Positions 8,087-14,401 of a DNA stretch of 15,585 bases are shown in pieces. The number at the start of each line of letters is the position of its first letter. Within the stretch, counting starts at the first letter, position 1. The stretch covers positions 1 to 15,585 of the forward strand of contig DATEJK010000141.1 of assembly GCA_035278025.1 (NCBI GenBank). The letters are read 5' to 3'. This stretch comes from JAICWP01 sp035278025 (GTDB lineage Bacteria > Acidobacteriota > Terriglobia > Terriglobales > Acidobacteriaceae). A program made the position numbers and the translations under genes. The notes under the pieces are model-generated. The model did no database searches. It saw only the letters and a program-made list of their open reading frames with translations, and was not told where the DNA came from.

Positions 8087-10101
8087 GCCGCCCCCTTCTC
8101 CACCCGCACCGGAACCAGCTGGCTGCGGTCCACGGCTCCATTCAGAATTTTGTTTTCCACGTCGCGCAGGAAATAAGGAACGAAAATGGTGCCCCTCATT
8201 ACCTCCGGCGTGACTCGCGCCGTAACCTGAGCGGCTGCGTGGGCCGTGTGCAGGGTCAGGCTTTGGCCGTCGCGAATGCCCAACTGTTTGGCGTCCTCGC
8301 TGTTGACCTCCACGAAGCCCCCGGGATAGTCCAGCCACAGGATGCGGTATTCGCGTTTGAGGGTTTCGCTGTGGCGAACGAGCACATCCTGCGTCCAGTA
8401 GAAAAGGGAACTACCGAAGAAAAGCTGGAAGGGGAACTCGGCGGGAGCGGCGACCCACGGCGGTTTGCCCACGGCAACAAACTTGAACGCGGATTTGTCT
8501 TCTGAAAATAGATAACGCGTGCCCAGCGGCCGGTCCTTGGTGCAGGGCCACTGCCGTCCGTACTCCCGCGCCAGGTTTTCGTAACTGGCTCCGCTGTAAA
8601 AGGGCACGGCTTGGCCGATCTCCTCCATCACATCGGCGGCGGTGGTGTAGTTCCATTTCGCGCCCAGCAGCCGCGCGATTTGGGTCATCTGGCGCCACAC
8701 GGGCATCAGCCCGGGCGCCGGCTCGATGACCTTCTGTGCCAGCTGAATGCGGCGTTCAGTGCTGGTGAACGACACCTGCTCCTCGCCGTAAGCCGTGGTC
8801 GGCAGAATCACGTCGGCATAGCGGGCCGCGTCGGTCATGAAGAGCTGTTGCGACACAACCAGCTTGAAGTCCTCGAAAAGGCCGAGAGCTTTATCCACGC
8901 CCGCGGCGCTGGCGGGATCGTAGTGGCACATCCACAGGGCCTTCAGCTGGGGGTGGCCGGGGTTGGCCAGCACGGAACGAGCCTGCAGCCCGGGAACCGC
9001 CGGCAGCCTCGTGTTCCACAGCGATTCCAGTGGGGCGCGCGCAGCCGCATCTTCCACGCGCGAGTATCCGGGAAGGCGGTCGGGCAGCATGCCCATATCG
9101 CAAACGCCCTGCAGGTTGTTCAGTTCGCTGAGGGCAAGAATGCCGGCGCCGGGTTTGCCCAGGTTGCCGGTAAGCAGCACCAGGTTGACCACCGAGCGGA
9201 TGGTCTCGCGGCTGCGCGCTTCCATGCTGGTGGAATAAAGGACGGTGGCTGCGCGGGCGCTGGCATAGCTGACGGCGGCCGCTTCGATTGCTTCCGCCGG
9301 CGCGCCGCAAACCTCCGCCGCCTGCAGCAGGTCGTACTCCCGCACCGCCCGAATGAAATCTTCGTAGCCCTGGCAGCGGGCCTTGATGAATGCCTGGTCC
9401 ATCAGGCCGCGATCCAGGATGACCTTGGCCATGGCGCCGTACAAAGTCACTTCCGTGCCCGGCCGAATCTGCAGGAACAGGTCCGCATTCTCGGCCACGC
9501 GATGGCGCCGGGTGCCGACCACAATCAGCCGCGCTCCCCGCAGTTTGGCGCGAATCACGGCGCCGCCGATGGTAGGCAGCCGCCGCCCCAGGTCAACGCC
9601 GTCCACCACAATGAGATCGCTTTCGCCCAGGTCGGCGATGGAGGTGGTAGCCGCTGGAACGCCCGTCATCTCCAGCAGCACGTCAATGGAGTTGTTGCAG
9701 AAGACGCCGCTGCCCTGGTCCACGTTGTTGGTGCCGATCACCGCGCGAGCAAACTTCTGCAGCAGGTAGGCGTCCTCGTTGGAGCAGCGCGGCGAGTTCA
9801 GGAAAGCAACCGAATCGGGACCGTACCGCTCCCGGATTTGGCGCAGCCGGGTGGCCACAAAGTCAAAGGCCTCGTCCCAGCTGGTCTCCTGCAGCTGGCC
9901 TTCCTTTTTCAGCAGAGGCTGGGTGAGCCGTTCCGGCGAGCTGGCAACCTCGTGCACGTGCCAGCCGCGCACGCAAATTCTGCCCTGGTTGGTGGGATGG
10001 GAGATGCTGGGATAGGCGCCGATGACCTGGTTATCGGCGGTTTCGAGGTAAAGGCCGCATCCGACCCCGCAATAGGTGCAGGTGGTCAATTGACGGGCCA
10101 T
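8083..10101 (-). CDS. Molybdopterin (MopB) oxidoreductase, FDH-like but with altered active site
   Basis: This 672-residue protein of the DMSO-reductase/MopB superfamily is closest in layout to FdhF-type formate dehydrogenases. An N-terminal [4Fe-4S] domain has C8-x2-C11-x3-C15-x27-C43. The basic residue after C43 is Arg45 rather than the Lys usual in FDHs. The body has FdhF-like blocks (GTNNVD at 123-128, TGNLGKP at 311-317, NNLQGVCDMG at 328-337, DVILP) and a C-terminal dinucleotide-binding domain. The active site differs. Aligned to my recollection of E. coli FdhF, the Sec140-His141 pair falls on F134-C135, or on C135-N136 with a one-residue shift, and Arg333 falls on S325. C135 could still ligate Mo or W. 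ATG 10101 was chosen over an upstream in-frame start because GGGAGG lies 5 bases ahead and the Cys motif follows at once. It is the first operon gene and has no internal TGA. Formate as substrate is therefore doubtful; a NuoG-like role is an alternative. Confidence 0.88.
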   Translation of the reverse strand: MARQLTTCTYCGVGCGLYLETADNQVIGAYPSISHPTNQGRICVRGWHVHEVASSPERLTQPLLKKEGQLQETSWDEAFDFVATRLRQIRERYGPDSVAFLNSPRCSNEDAYLLQKFARAVIGTNNVDQGSGVFCNNSIDVLLEMTGVPAATTSIADLGESDLIVVDGVDLGRRLPTIGGAVIRAKLRGARLIVVGTRRHRVAENADLFLQIRPGTEVTLYGAMAKVILDRGLMDQAFIKARCQGYEDFIRAVREYDLLQAAEVCGAPAEAIEAAAVSYASARAATVLYSTSMEARSRETIRSVVNLVLLTGNLGKPGAGILALSELNNLQGVCDMGMLPDRLPGYSRVEDAAARAPLESLWNTRLPAVPGLQARSVLANPGHPQLKALWMCHYDPASAAGVDKALGLFEDFKLVVSQQLFMTDAARYADVILPTTAYGEEQVSFTSTERRIQLAQKVIEPAPGLMPVWRQMTQIARLLGAKWNYTTAADVMEEIGQAVPFYSGASYENLAREYGRQWPCTKDRPLGTRYLFSEDKSAFKFVAVGKPPWVAAPAEFPFQLFFGSSLFYWTQDVLVRHSETLKREYRILWLDYPGGFVEVNSEDAKQLGIRDGQSLTLHTAHAAAQVTARVTPEVMRGTIFVPYFLRDVENKILNGAVDRSQLVPVRVEKGAA

Positions 10102-10106
10102 GCAAA

Positions 10107-10112
10107 CCTCCC
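10107..10112 (-). promoter_or_regulatory. Shine-Dalgarno of the MopB gene
   Basis: GGGAGG on the minus strand, 5 bases before ATG 10101. It decides this start over the upstream in-frame codon near 10149. Confidence 0.7.
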
Positions 10113-10144
10113 CCCTGACTCCTGTGCGCCGGCGGGCAGACGCC

Positions 10145-10158
10145 AACATTGTGATGTT
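10145..10158. repeat. Perfect palindrome AACAT-tgtg-ATGTT upstream of the hydrogenase operon
   Basis: Five-base arms separated by four bases, 44 bases upstream of the MopB start codon. The architecture (5-4-5) is that of many dimeric-regulator operators, but the half-site is not the FNR TTGAT. The regulator is unknown. Confidence 0.4.
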
Positions 10159-10180
10159 AGGGGGGTTAGGGCCTAGAAGC

Positions 10181-10196
10181 GGTGACTGAGGTCACC
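10181..10196. promoter_or_regulatory. Perfect palindrome GGTGAC-tgag-GTCACC, candidate CRP/FNR-superfamily operator
   Basis: Six-base arms with a four-base centre form a perfect inverted repeat in the divergent spacer. It contains GTGA-N6-TCAC, the core of CRP-type sites. It lies 80 bases upstream of the MopB start and 106 bases upstream of the plus-strand kinase start, so it could serve either direction. No regulator gene is in the window. Confidence 0.45.
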
Positions 10197-10220
10197 TCGA
10201 ACCGTGACCGGAGGCACTTC

Positions 10221-10249
10221 TCCACAAAGGAACTCAGCTCGGTTACAAT
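10221..10249 (+). promoter_or_regulatory. Candidate sigma70 promoter for the RsbW-like gene
   Basis: TCCACA (10221-10226, 4 of 6 matches to TTGACA) and TACAAT (10244-10249, 5 of 6 to TATAAT) are separated by 17 bases. A start of transcription near 10256 would leave a leader of about 30 bases before ATG 10287. Confidence 0.45.
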
Positions 10250-10286
10250 CAGGCTGGATTTCGCACTTCTGGAGCCTGGGACGCTC

Positions 10287-10733
10287 ATGACCGATCGAAA
10301 GAATTCAGAATGTGAATTTGATGGCAAGAAGCTGAGGGTGCAGCTGGATATCACCATCAGCGCCGACGTTGATTCCATTTCGCCGGTGGTGGAAGCTGTG
10401 CTGGCGCTTGCCCGGGAGATGAAGTGCGCTGTGGGCAAAGAGTTTGAAATTGAGACGGCTGTGCGCGAGTCTCTGGCCAACGCCATCCGTCATGGTTGCA
10501 ACCACGACCGCTCCAAGCGGGTGGAGTGCTGCGTGGCCTGCGACGAGGCCCATGGCATGTTGATCGTGGTCCGCGACCCCGGACCGGGCTTCGATCCCGC
10601 CGCCATTGCCAATCCTGTGGTGGGTGAAAACGTCTATTCCAATCATGGACGCGGCATTTATCTGATTAACCAGTTGATGGACGAAGTTCGCTTCGAGCGT
10701 GGCGGCACCGAGATCCATATGCGCAAGCAGTAA
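10287..10733 (+). CDS. RsbW/SpoIIAB-like anti-sigma factor or serine-protein kinase (GHKL ATPase)
   Basis: This 148-residue single-domain GHKL ATPase is of the type that binds a sigma factor and/or phosphorylates a STAS anti-anti-sigma protein in partner-switching circuits. The N box is E61-x3-N65-x3-H69 (ESLANAIRHG). The G1 box is D97-P-G-P-G101 followed by FDP. The G2 box is H120-G-R-G-I-Y-L. There is no membrane segment or extra domain. ATG 10287 was preferred over a GTG at 10182 because that GTG lies upstream of the likely promoter and the extra 35 residues are not family-like. No STAS protein or cognate sigma factor is encoded nearby, so the partner is unknown. It is divergent from the hydrogenase operon; a functional link is not shown. 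Confidence 0.85.
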   Translation: MTDRKNSECEFDGKKLRVQLDITISADVDSISPVVEAVLALAREMKCAVGKEFEIETAVRESLANAIRHGCNHDRSKRVECCVACDEAHGMLIVVRDPGPGFDPAAIANPVVGENVYSNHGRGIYLINQLMDEVRFERGGTEIHMRKQ

Positions 10734-10793
10734 AGCGCTTCCATGCCCTCGAAGGCGTAAGTCGCTATTGGGCAAATCGCCGTCCATTCCCCT

Positions 10794-10798
10794 GGAGG
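10794..10798 (+). promoter_or_regulatory. Shine-Dalgarno setting a GTG start
   Basis: GGAGG lies 5 bases before GTG 10804 and fixes the start of the secreted protein, excluding a longer in-frame opening that overlaps the kinase gene. Confidence 0.65.
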
Positions 10799-10803
10799 CA
10801 AGC

Positions 10804-11493
10804 GTGAAGCGAGTTCTGGTTGCCGTGTTGCTGGGAACGCTCACCGCCAGCGCCTGGGCTCGCGATCCCTGGAAGGACAAGTCCTACAAGAACTGGGACG
10901 CCAACGACGTCCGCAGAATCCTTTTTGATTCACCCTGGTCGAAGCGCATTACCCGCACTGCGCTGCAAGCTCCCGATGCTCCCGCCGAAGATGTGAGCGG
11001 TGTGGACATGATGGGCAGCCATTCCAAGGAAGCCGAGGCGGGAGGAGATACCCAGCAGACGATCTATGTGGTGCGCTGGGTTTCATCGCGCACCCTGCGC
11101 GAGGCGTGGGCGCGATCCATGGCTCTGCAGAAACAGATACCTGCGGAGACGATAGACCAGCACTTGCCGCCTGTTCCCGGAGAGTTCCTGCTCGCGGTTG
11201 TCGGTCCTGATATGGCCGCCTTTGCCCGTGCCGACGAGTCAAGTCTGAAGAGTAAAAGCTACCTCGCCGTGAACAAGGAGAAAATTGCTCCGGTTCGCGT
11301 GGAGGTTGATCATGATCGGGATGGCAGAGTCGCCGGTGTGGTTTTTCACTTTCCCAAAACCGATTCTGCCGGGCATGCGCTTATCTCCAGCAACGACAAG
11401 AATGTGAGATTCGTGGAAGGCGGTGCTGGCACGGGATTTGAAGTCAGCTTCAGCCCGCGCCAGATGGTGGATTCGCAAGGCCCGGACTTGTGA
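10804..11493 (+). CDS. Secreted protein of unknown function (acidobacterial-type)
   Basis: This 229-residue protein starts at GTG with a good Shine-Dalgarno. A clear Sec signal peptide (MKRVLVAVLLGTLTASAWA, cleavage likely after A19) precedes a mature region opening with RDPWKDKSYKNWDANDVRRI and D42-S-P-W45. From memory, this Trp-rich 'W-x-x-W-x-x-x-D-V...D-S-P-W' opening is common in uncharacterised exported acidobacterial proteins; a search would be needed to confirm it. No enzymatic motif, lipobox or membrane anchor is seen. It sits 70 bases after the RsbW-like gene on the same strand and may be co-transcribed. It ends four bases from a convergent gene. Function is not assigned. Confidence 0.75.
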   Translation: MKRVLVAVLLGTLTASAWARDPWKDKSYKNWDANDVRRILFDSPWSKRITRTALQAPDAPAEDVSGVDMMGSHSKEAEAGGDTQQTIYVVRWVSSRTLREAWARSMALQKQIPAETIDQHLPPVPGEFLLAVVGPDMAAFARADESSLKSKSYLAVNKEKIAPVRVEVDHDRDGRVAGVVFHFPKTDSAGHALISSNDKNVRFVEGGAGTGFEVSFSPRQMVDSQGPDL

Positions 11494-11497
11494 GCCT

Positions 11498-12010
11498 TCA
11501 GTTGGGCTCGAAGGCGTCCACCACGGGGCCTTGGGGGACGCTGACCTGCACCCGGGGTAGCGGCGGAAGCGTCACGCGCACCTGTCCCTGGTCGCTCAGT
11601 ACCGCAATACGGCCGTTTTGGATTTCGACTTGCGCCCGCTGCATCTCACGCCGGGCAATAACTTCCTGCAGCCGAGCCATCCGGGCCTGGACCCGGGCTG
11701 CCTGCACGGTCTGGAACCGCTCTTGCAACTGAGCGAACCGGGCCTTAGTTCCGCCCGGAATCGCAACCGCCTTCACCGCGACCACGGCAGGAGCTGAGCG
11801 CTCGCAGCGGACCTGCGCATGGTCGGCCATGGCCACCTCGGCCAGGGTGGCAATCTGGCTTATCTGGCCTCTGGCCTCGTTCACCGCGAGGGATGTGCCG
11901 GTGGCCAGGCGGTGCAGGCCTTGGAAGCCCCCATCCTGGTAGTAGCCGTTCAGGCCCAGGGCCAGCACCCCTGCTGCCAGCCAATACCATGCTTGATTCG
12001 CCGCTGTCAT
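11498..12010 (-). CDS. Small membrane-anchored helical protein, function unknown
   Basis: This 170-residue protein starts at ATG 12010 behind an AAGGAG on the minus strand; a GTG seven codons upstream is less likely. One hydrophobic segment (about residues 8-22, WYWLAAGVLALGLNG) looks like a membrane anchor or uncleaved signal. Residues about 89-130 are rich in Gln, Arg, Ala and Glu and likely form a long charged helix or coiled coil. The C-terminus is a Val/Pro-rich tail with TLPPLPRVQVSVPQGP. There is a single cysteine, C69. No family was recognised. It is convergent with the secreted-protein gene, with four bases between stops. A candidate ECF-type promoter lies upstream (12075-12102), which would fit an envelope-related role, but this is inference only. 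Confidence 0.65.
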   Translation of the reverse strand: MTAANQAWYWLAAGVLALGLNGYYQDGGFQGLHRLATGTSLAVNEARGQISQIATLAEVAMADHAQVRCERSAPAVVAVKAVAIPGGTKARFAQLQERFQTVQAARVQARMARLQEVIARREMQRAQVEIQNGRIAVLSDQGQVRVTLPPLPRVQVSVPQGPVVDAFEPN

Positions 12011-12074
12011 CGCCTTCTCCTTGCCTGACACCCCTTGGACGGGATGGCCTGGATTCCGTTAGCACATAAGAGCC

Positions 12075-12102
12075 GATACGTGAGGAGTCGAGGATTGGTT
12101 CC
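12075..12102 (-). promoter_or_regulatory. Candidate ECF-sigma promoter
   Basis: On the minus strand, GGAACC (12102-12097) is followed after exactly 16 bases by CGTATC (12080-12075). This matches the general GGAAC-N16-CGT layout of ECF sigma factors. Transcription would begin near 12068, about 58 bases before ATG 12010. No ECF sigma gene is in the window. Confidence 0.45.
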
Positions 12103-12245
12103 GTCAGGTCAGCCAGTTGTCCTGGCAATAGGTTGAGCACGTAAGACGACCGCCTCGACCATCCGGGCGAGTGCAGCCGCCCTCAATTGCCGAGCCTCCC
12201 CAGCCAGCACAGGCGAGTGCCCATGCAGTTGGTATCAGCCCCCGC

Positions 12246-14159
12246 CTATTTCGCTGGGAGAACCTCCACCTCTACGCCCGAAGCCTCACTGGCGGAGCGG
12301 TAGACCCGCTCGGTGGCCTTTTGGAAGTCGCTGGGCTTGGCGTTGGGAATATCCACAAAAGTTTGCGGGTTGCGGTCCACCAGAGGGAACCAGGAGCTTT
12401 GCACCTGGACCATGATGCGGTGGCCTCGGCGGAAGGTGTGGTTCACGTCGGGCATGGTGAAGTCCACCTCCTCTACTTTGCCGGGACTGAACGGCACTGG
12501 CTTTTCAAAGCTACGGCGGAATTTGCCCCGCATAGGCTCGCCGCGCACCAGTTGCTGGTAGCCGCTCATGGAATCCACCGGAGCGGGCACATCTGTTTCG
12601 TGTTTTTTCTTTTCCTCGGGCTCCGGATAATCCGCCGGATACACGTCTATCAGCTTCACCACCCAGTCTGAGTCGGTTCCGGAGGTGGAAACGTGCAGCT
12701 TGGGCGAGACTGGCCCGGTGAGGGTAACGTCCTCTTCCAGCGGGTCTGTCTGATACACCAGCACGTCCGTGCGGCTGGAGGCGAAGCGTTGGTCGGAAAC
12801 CATGTATTCCTGAGGAACGTCGAGCGCCGTGTAATCAATAAAAGGCACAGGACGGTCGGGGTCGCTCACATATTCGTCATAGCCATTTCCGCTGGGCGGC
12901 GTGAAGGAAAGCTTGCCATCCGCTTGGAAATAAAGCGTCTGCTTCTGCGCCTGCGGCGGCGGCCAGGCGGTGTACTCGCGCCATACATTGGTCCCGGTCT
13001 CAAACATATAGGCTTTAGAAATCGGGGGTTGACCATCTCCCTTCAAGTATCTCTCAAAGAAGGGAAATTCGATATTAGCGTGGAAATAGGCGGAGGTGCC
13101 GGAATCGAAATTAACCCGGCCCAGGCTGTGTCCGGCATGAAAAATCCAGCCGCCGTGCACCCACGGGCCCATCACGATGCCGTCGTAAACGCCGGGATCG
13201 TTCTCGGCTACTGCGCGAAACACATTGAATGGCCCCTGCAGATCTTCGGCGTCGAACCAACCCCCCACGGTGAGCACCGCACAATGAATGTTGTGCAGGT
13301 GCGAGGGCAGGCTGCGCATCTTCCAGTAGTTGTCATAGGTAGTGTGGTAAACCTGGTCATTCCAGAGGGGGTTACGGCCCTTGAAGTAGAGCCGGTCAGC
13401 ATTGACCAAGGGACCCAGGTTGAGGAAGAACTGGTAGCCGTTCTCGGTGCCGAAGTCCACGGGATTGGGGTAGCGTGGCGGAGGCGCCGGCTTGGGCTGG
13501 GGCTTGAAAAAAGCGTAGAAATCGAAGTTGGCGGCCAGCATGAAGGCGCCGTTGTGGTAGGCGTCGTCGTTCATGTAGAGGTCGGTGACCGGGGCCTGGG
13601 GTGAAGCCGCCTTGATGGCGGGGTGGGAATCAATGATGCTGGCGGCGGTGTAGAAGCCCAGGTAGGAAAGGCCCCAGATGCCCACGCGTCCGTTGTTGTA
13701 GGCCACGTGCTTGAGCAGCCAGTTAATGGTGTCGTGCGCGTCGGTGCTTTCGTCCACGTCATTCTTGGACTGCGGATGGTCAATGTGCGGCGTCATCTCC
13801 CGCCACGTTCCCTCTGACATGTAACGGCCGCGCACATCCTGGATCACAAAGATGTAGCCCGCTTTCTCGTATTCCTCGGAGGGACCCAGTTGCCTGGGAT
13901 AGCGGTCTTCGCCGTAAGGCGCAATGCTGTAGGGGGTGCGTTCCATCAGGAAGGGGTAAAGGCGCTGCGGAGAAGCATCCTTGGGCACGTACACGGCGGT
14001 GAACAGGCGCACGCCGTCACGCATGGGGATGCGGTACTCGTACTTGGTGTAGTGGGCGCGCACATCAAACCTGGGGGCTGCTTCCGGCTTGTCCTGGGCG
14101 GCGAGCAGGGAAACGGCGAACGTGAGCAGTACTGACACCAATGCGAAGCGACGAAACAT
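12246..14159 (-). CDS. Exported CocE/NonD-family hydrolase, alpha-amino-acid ester hydrolase-like
   Basis: This 637-residue alpha/beta-hydrolase of the S15/CocE group has a Sec signal peptide (residues 1 to about 21, ending LLAAQ), so it is exported. The nucleophile is S165 in G163-L-S-Y-L-G168. The acid is D303 in GGWFDAEDLQG and the base is H335 in GPWVHGG. E305 and D306, with D199 in MNDDAYHNG, reproduce the carboxylate cluster that alpha-amino-acid ester hydrolases use to bind the substrate's alpha-amino group. D199 is 34 residues after the nucleophile, the same distance as in the Xanthomonas enzyme as I recall it. The C-terminal third is the beta-sandwich (X-Pro dipeptidyl-peptidase C-terminal-like) domain. 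The N-terminal part carries YRIPMRDGVRL, typical of the family. ATG 14159 has AGGAG 5 bases upstream. Alternatives are glutaryl-7-ACA acylase or a peptidase; the family is firm, the substrate inferred. Confidence 0.88.
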   Translation of the reverse strand: MFRRFALVSVLLTFAVSLLAAQDKPEAAPRFDVRAHYTKYEYRIPMRDGVRLFTAVYVPKDASPQRLYPFLMERTPYSIAPYGEDRYPRQLGPSEEYEKAGYIFVIQDVRGRYMSEGTWREMTPHIDHPQSKNDVDESTDAHDTINWLLKHVAYNNGRVGIWGLSYLGFYTAASIIDSHPAIKAASPQAPVTDLYMNDDAYHNGAFMLAANFDFYAFFKPQPKPAPPPRYPNPVDFGTENGYQFFLNLGPLVNADRLYFKGRNPLWNDQVYHTTYDNYWKMRSLPSHLHNIHCAVLTVGGWFDAEDLQGPFNVFRAVAENDPGVYDGIVMGPWVHGGWIFHAGHSLGRVNFDSGTSAYFHANIEFPFFERYLKGDGQPPISKAYMFETGTNVWREYTAWPPPQAQKQTLYFQADGKLSFTPPSGNGYDEYVSDPDRPVPFIDYTALDVPQEYMVSDQRFASSRTDVLVYQTDPLEEDVTLTGPVSPKLHVSTSGTDSDWVVKLIDVYPADYPEPEEKKKHETDVPAPVDSMSGYQQLVRGEPMRGKFRRSFEKPVPFSPGKVEEVDFTMPDVNHTFRRGHRIMVQVQSSWFPLVDRNPQTFVDIPNAKPSDFQKATERVYRSASEASGVEVEVLPAK

Positions 14160-14293
14160 GGGCTCTCCTGTATTGCGACGAAAGCGGAAGGTAAACGCCC
14201 GCGCCTGGGAAAGTCAACCCGGCGTGAGATTGAGTTGGCCGCAAACGCGGGCGAGGGCGCCTACGCCACAAAGATCATGGCCGTGCACGCGAG

Positions 14294-14340
14294 ATTCCTC
14301 GTGCCTGAAGGGCCTTGGAATGACGCCTTCCTGAGGAAGG
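14294..14340. repeat. Small inverted repeats in the divergent spacer
   Basis: ATTCC (14294-14298) pairs with GGAAT (14317-14321) around a GCC/GGC inner stem. Immediately after is a perfect CCTTCC-TGA-GGAAGG hairpin (14326-14340). The 242-base spacer between the two divergent hydrolases holds little else. The first element resembles short dispersed intergenic repeats, but its copy number cannot be judged from one window. Confidence 0.3.
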
Positions 14341-14359
14341 GGAGAGGTTGCGGCAAGAA

Positions 14360-14388
14360 TTGACTTGCTTGGATGAGCCGCCTAGCAT
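14360..14388 (+). promoter_or_regulatory. Possible promoter of the serine hydrolase gene
   Basis: TTGACT (14360-14365) and TAGCAT (14383-14388) are separated by 17 bases. Transcription would begin close to the ATG at 14402, giving an almost leaderless mRNA, so the call is weak. Confidence 0.25.
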
Positions 14389-14401
14389 GGGCGGTCCTGC
14401 C

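Noticed and set aside
8083..10101. Selenocysteine-type formate dehydrogenase
   Set aside because: No in-frame TGA at the active-site position; the frame is continuous and the residue there is Phe or Cys.
8611..10176. Long plus-strand open frame antisense to the MopB gene
   Set aside because: Composition is His/Gln/Arg/Gly-rich with no domain, and the minus frame has clear Cys and MopB motifs. It is a GC-rich shadow.
10182..10286. Upstream GTG start giving a longer RsbW-like protein
   Set aside because: It begins inside the palindrome at 10181-10196, precedes the best promoter and adds non-family sequence. ATG 10287 is preferred.
10102..10286. Sigma54 promoter for the hydrogenase operon, as in E. 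coli formate hydrogenlyase
   Set aside because: No GG-N10-GC element with a good flanking match was found on the minus strand, and no clear sigma70 promoter either.
11492..11509. GAGCC-N8-GGCTC inverted repeat at the convergent gene ends, as a terminator
   Set aside because: Short stem, long loop, no T-tract on either side. Not convincing as a terminator.
12693..13604. Plus-strand open frame antisense to the CocE-like gene
   Set aside because: No recognisable domain and complete overlap with a convincing catalytic-triad gene.
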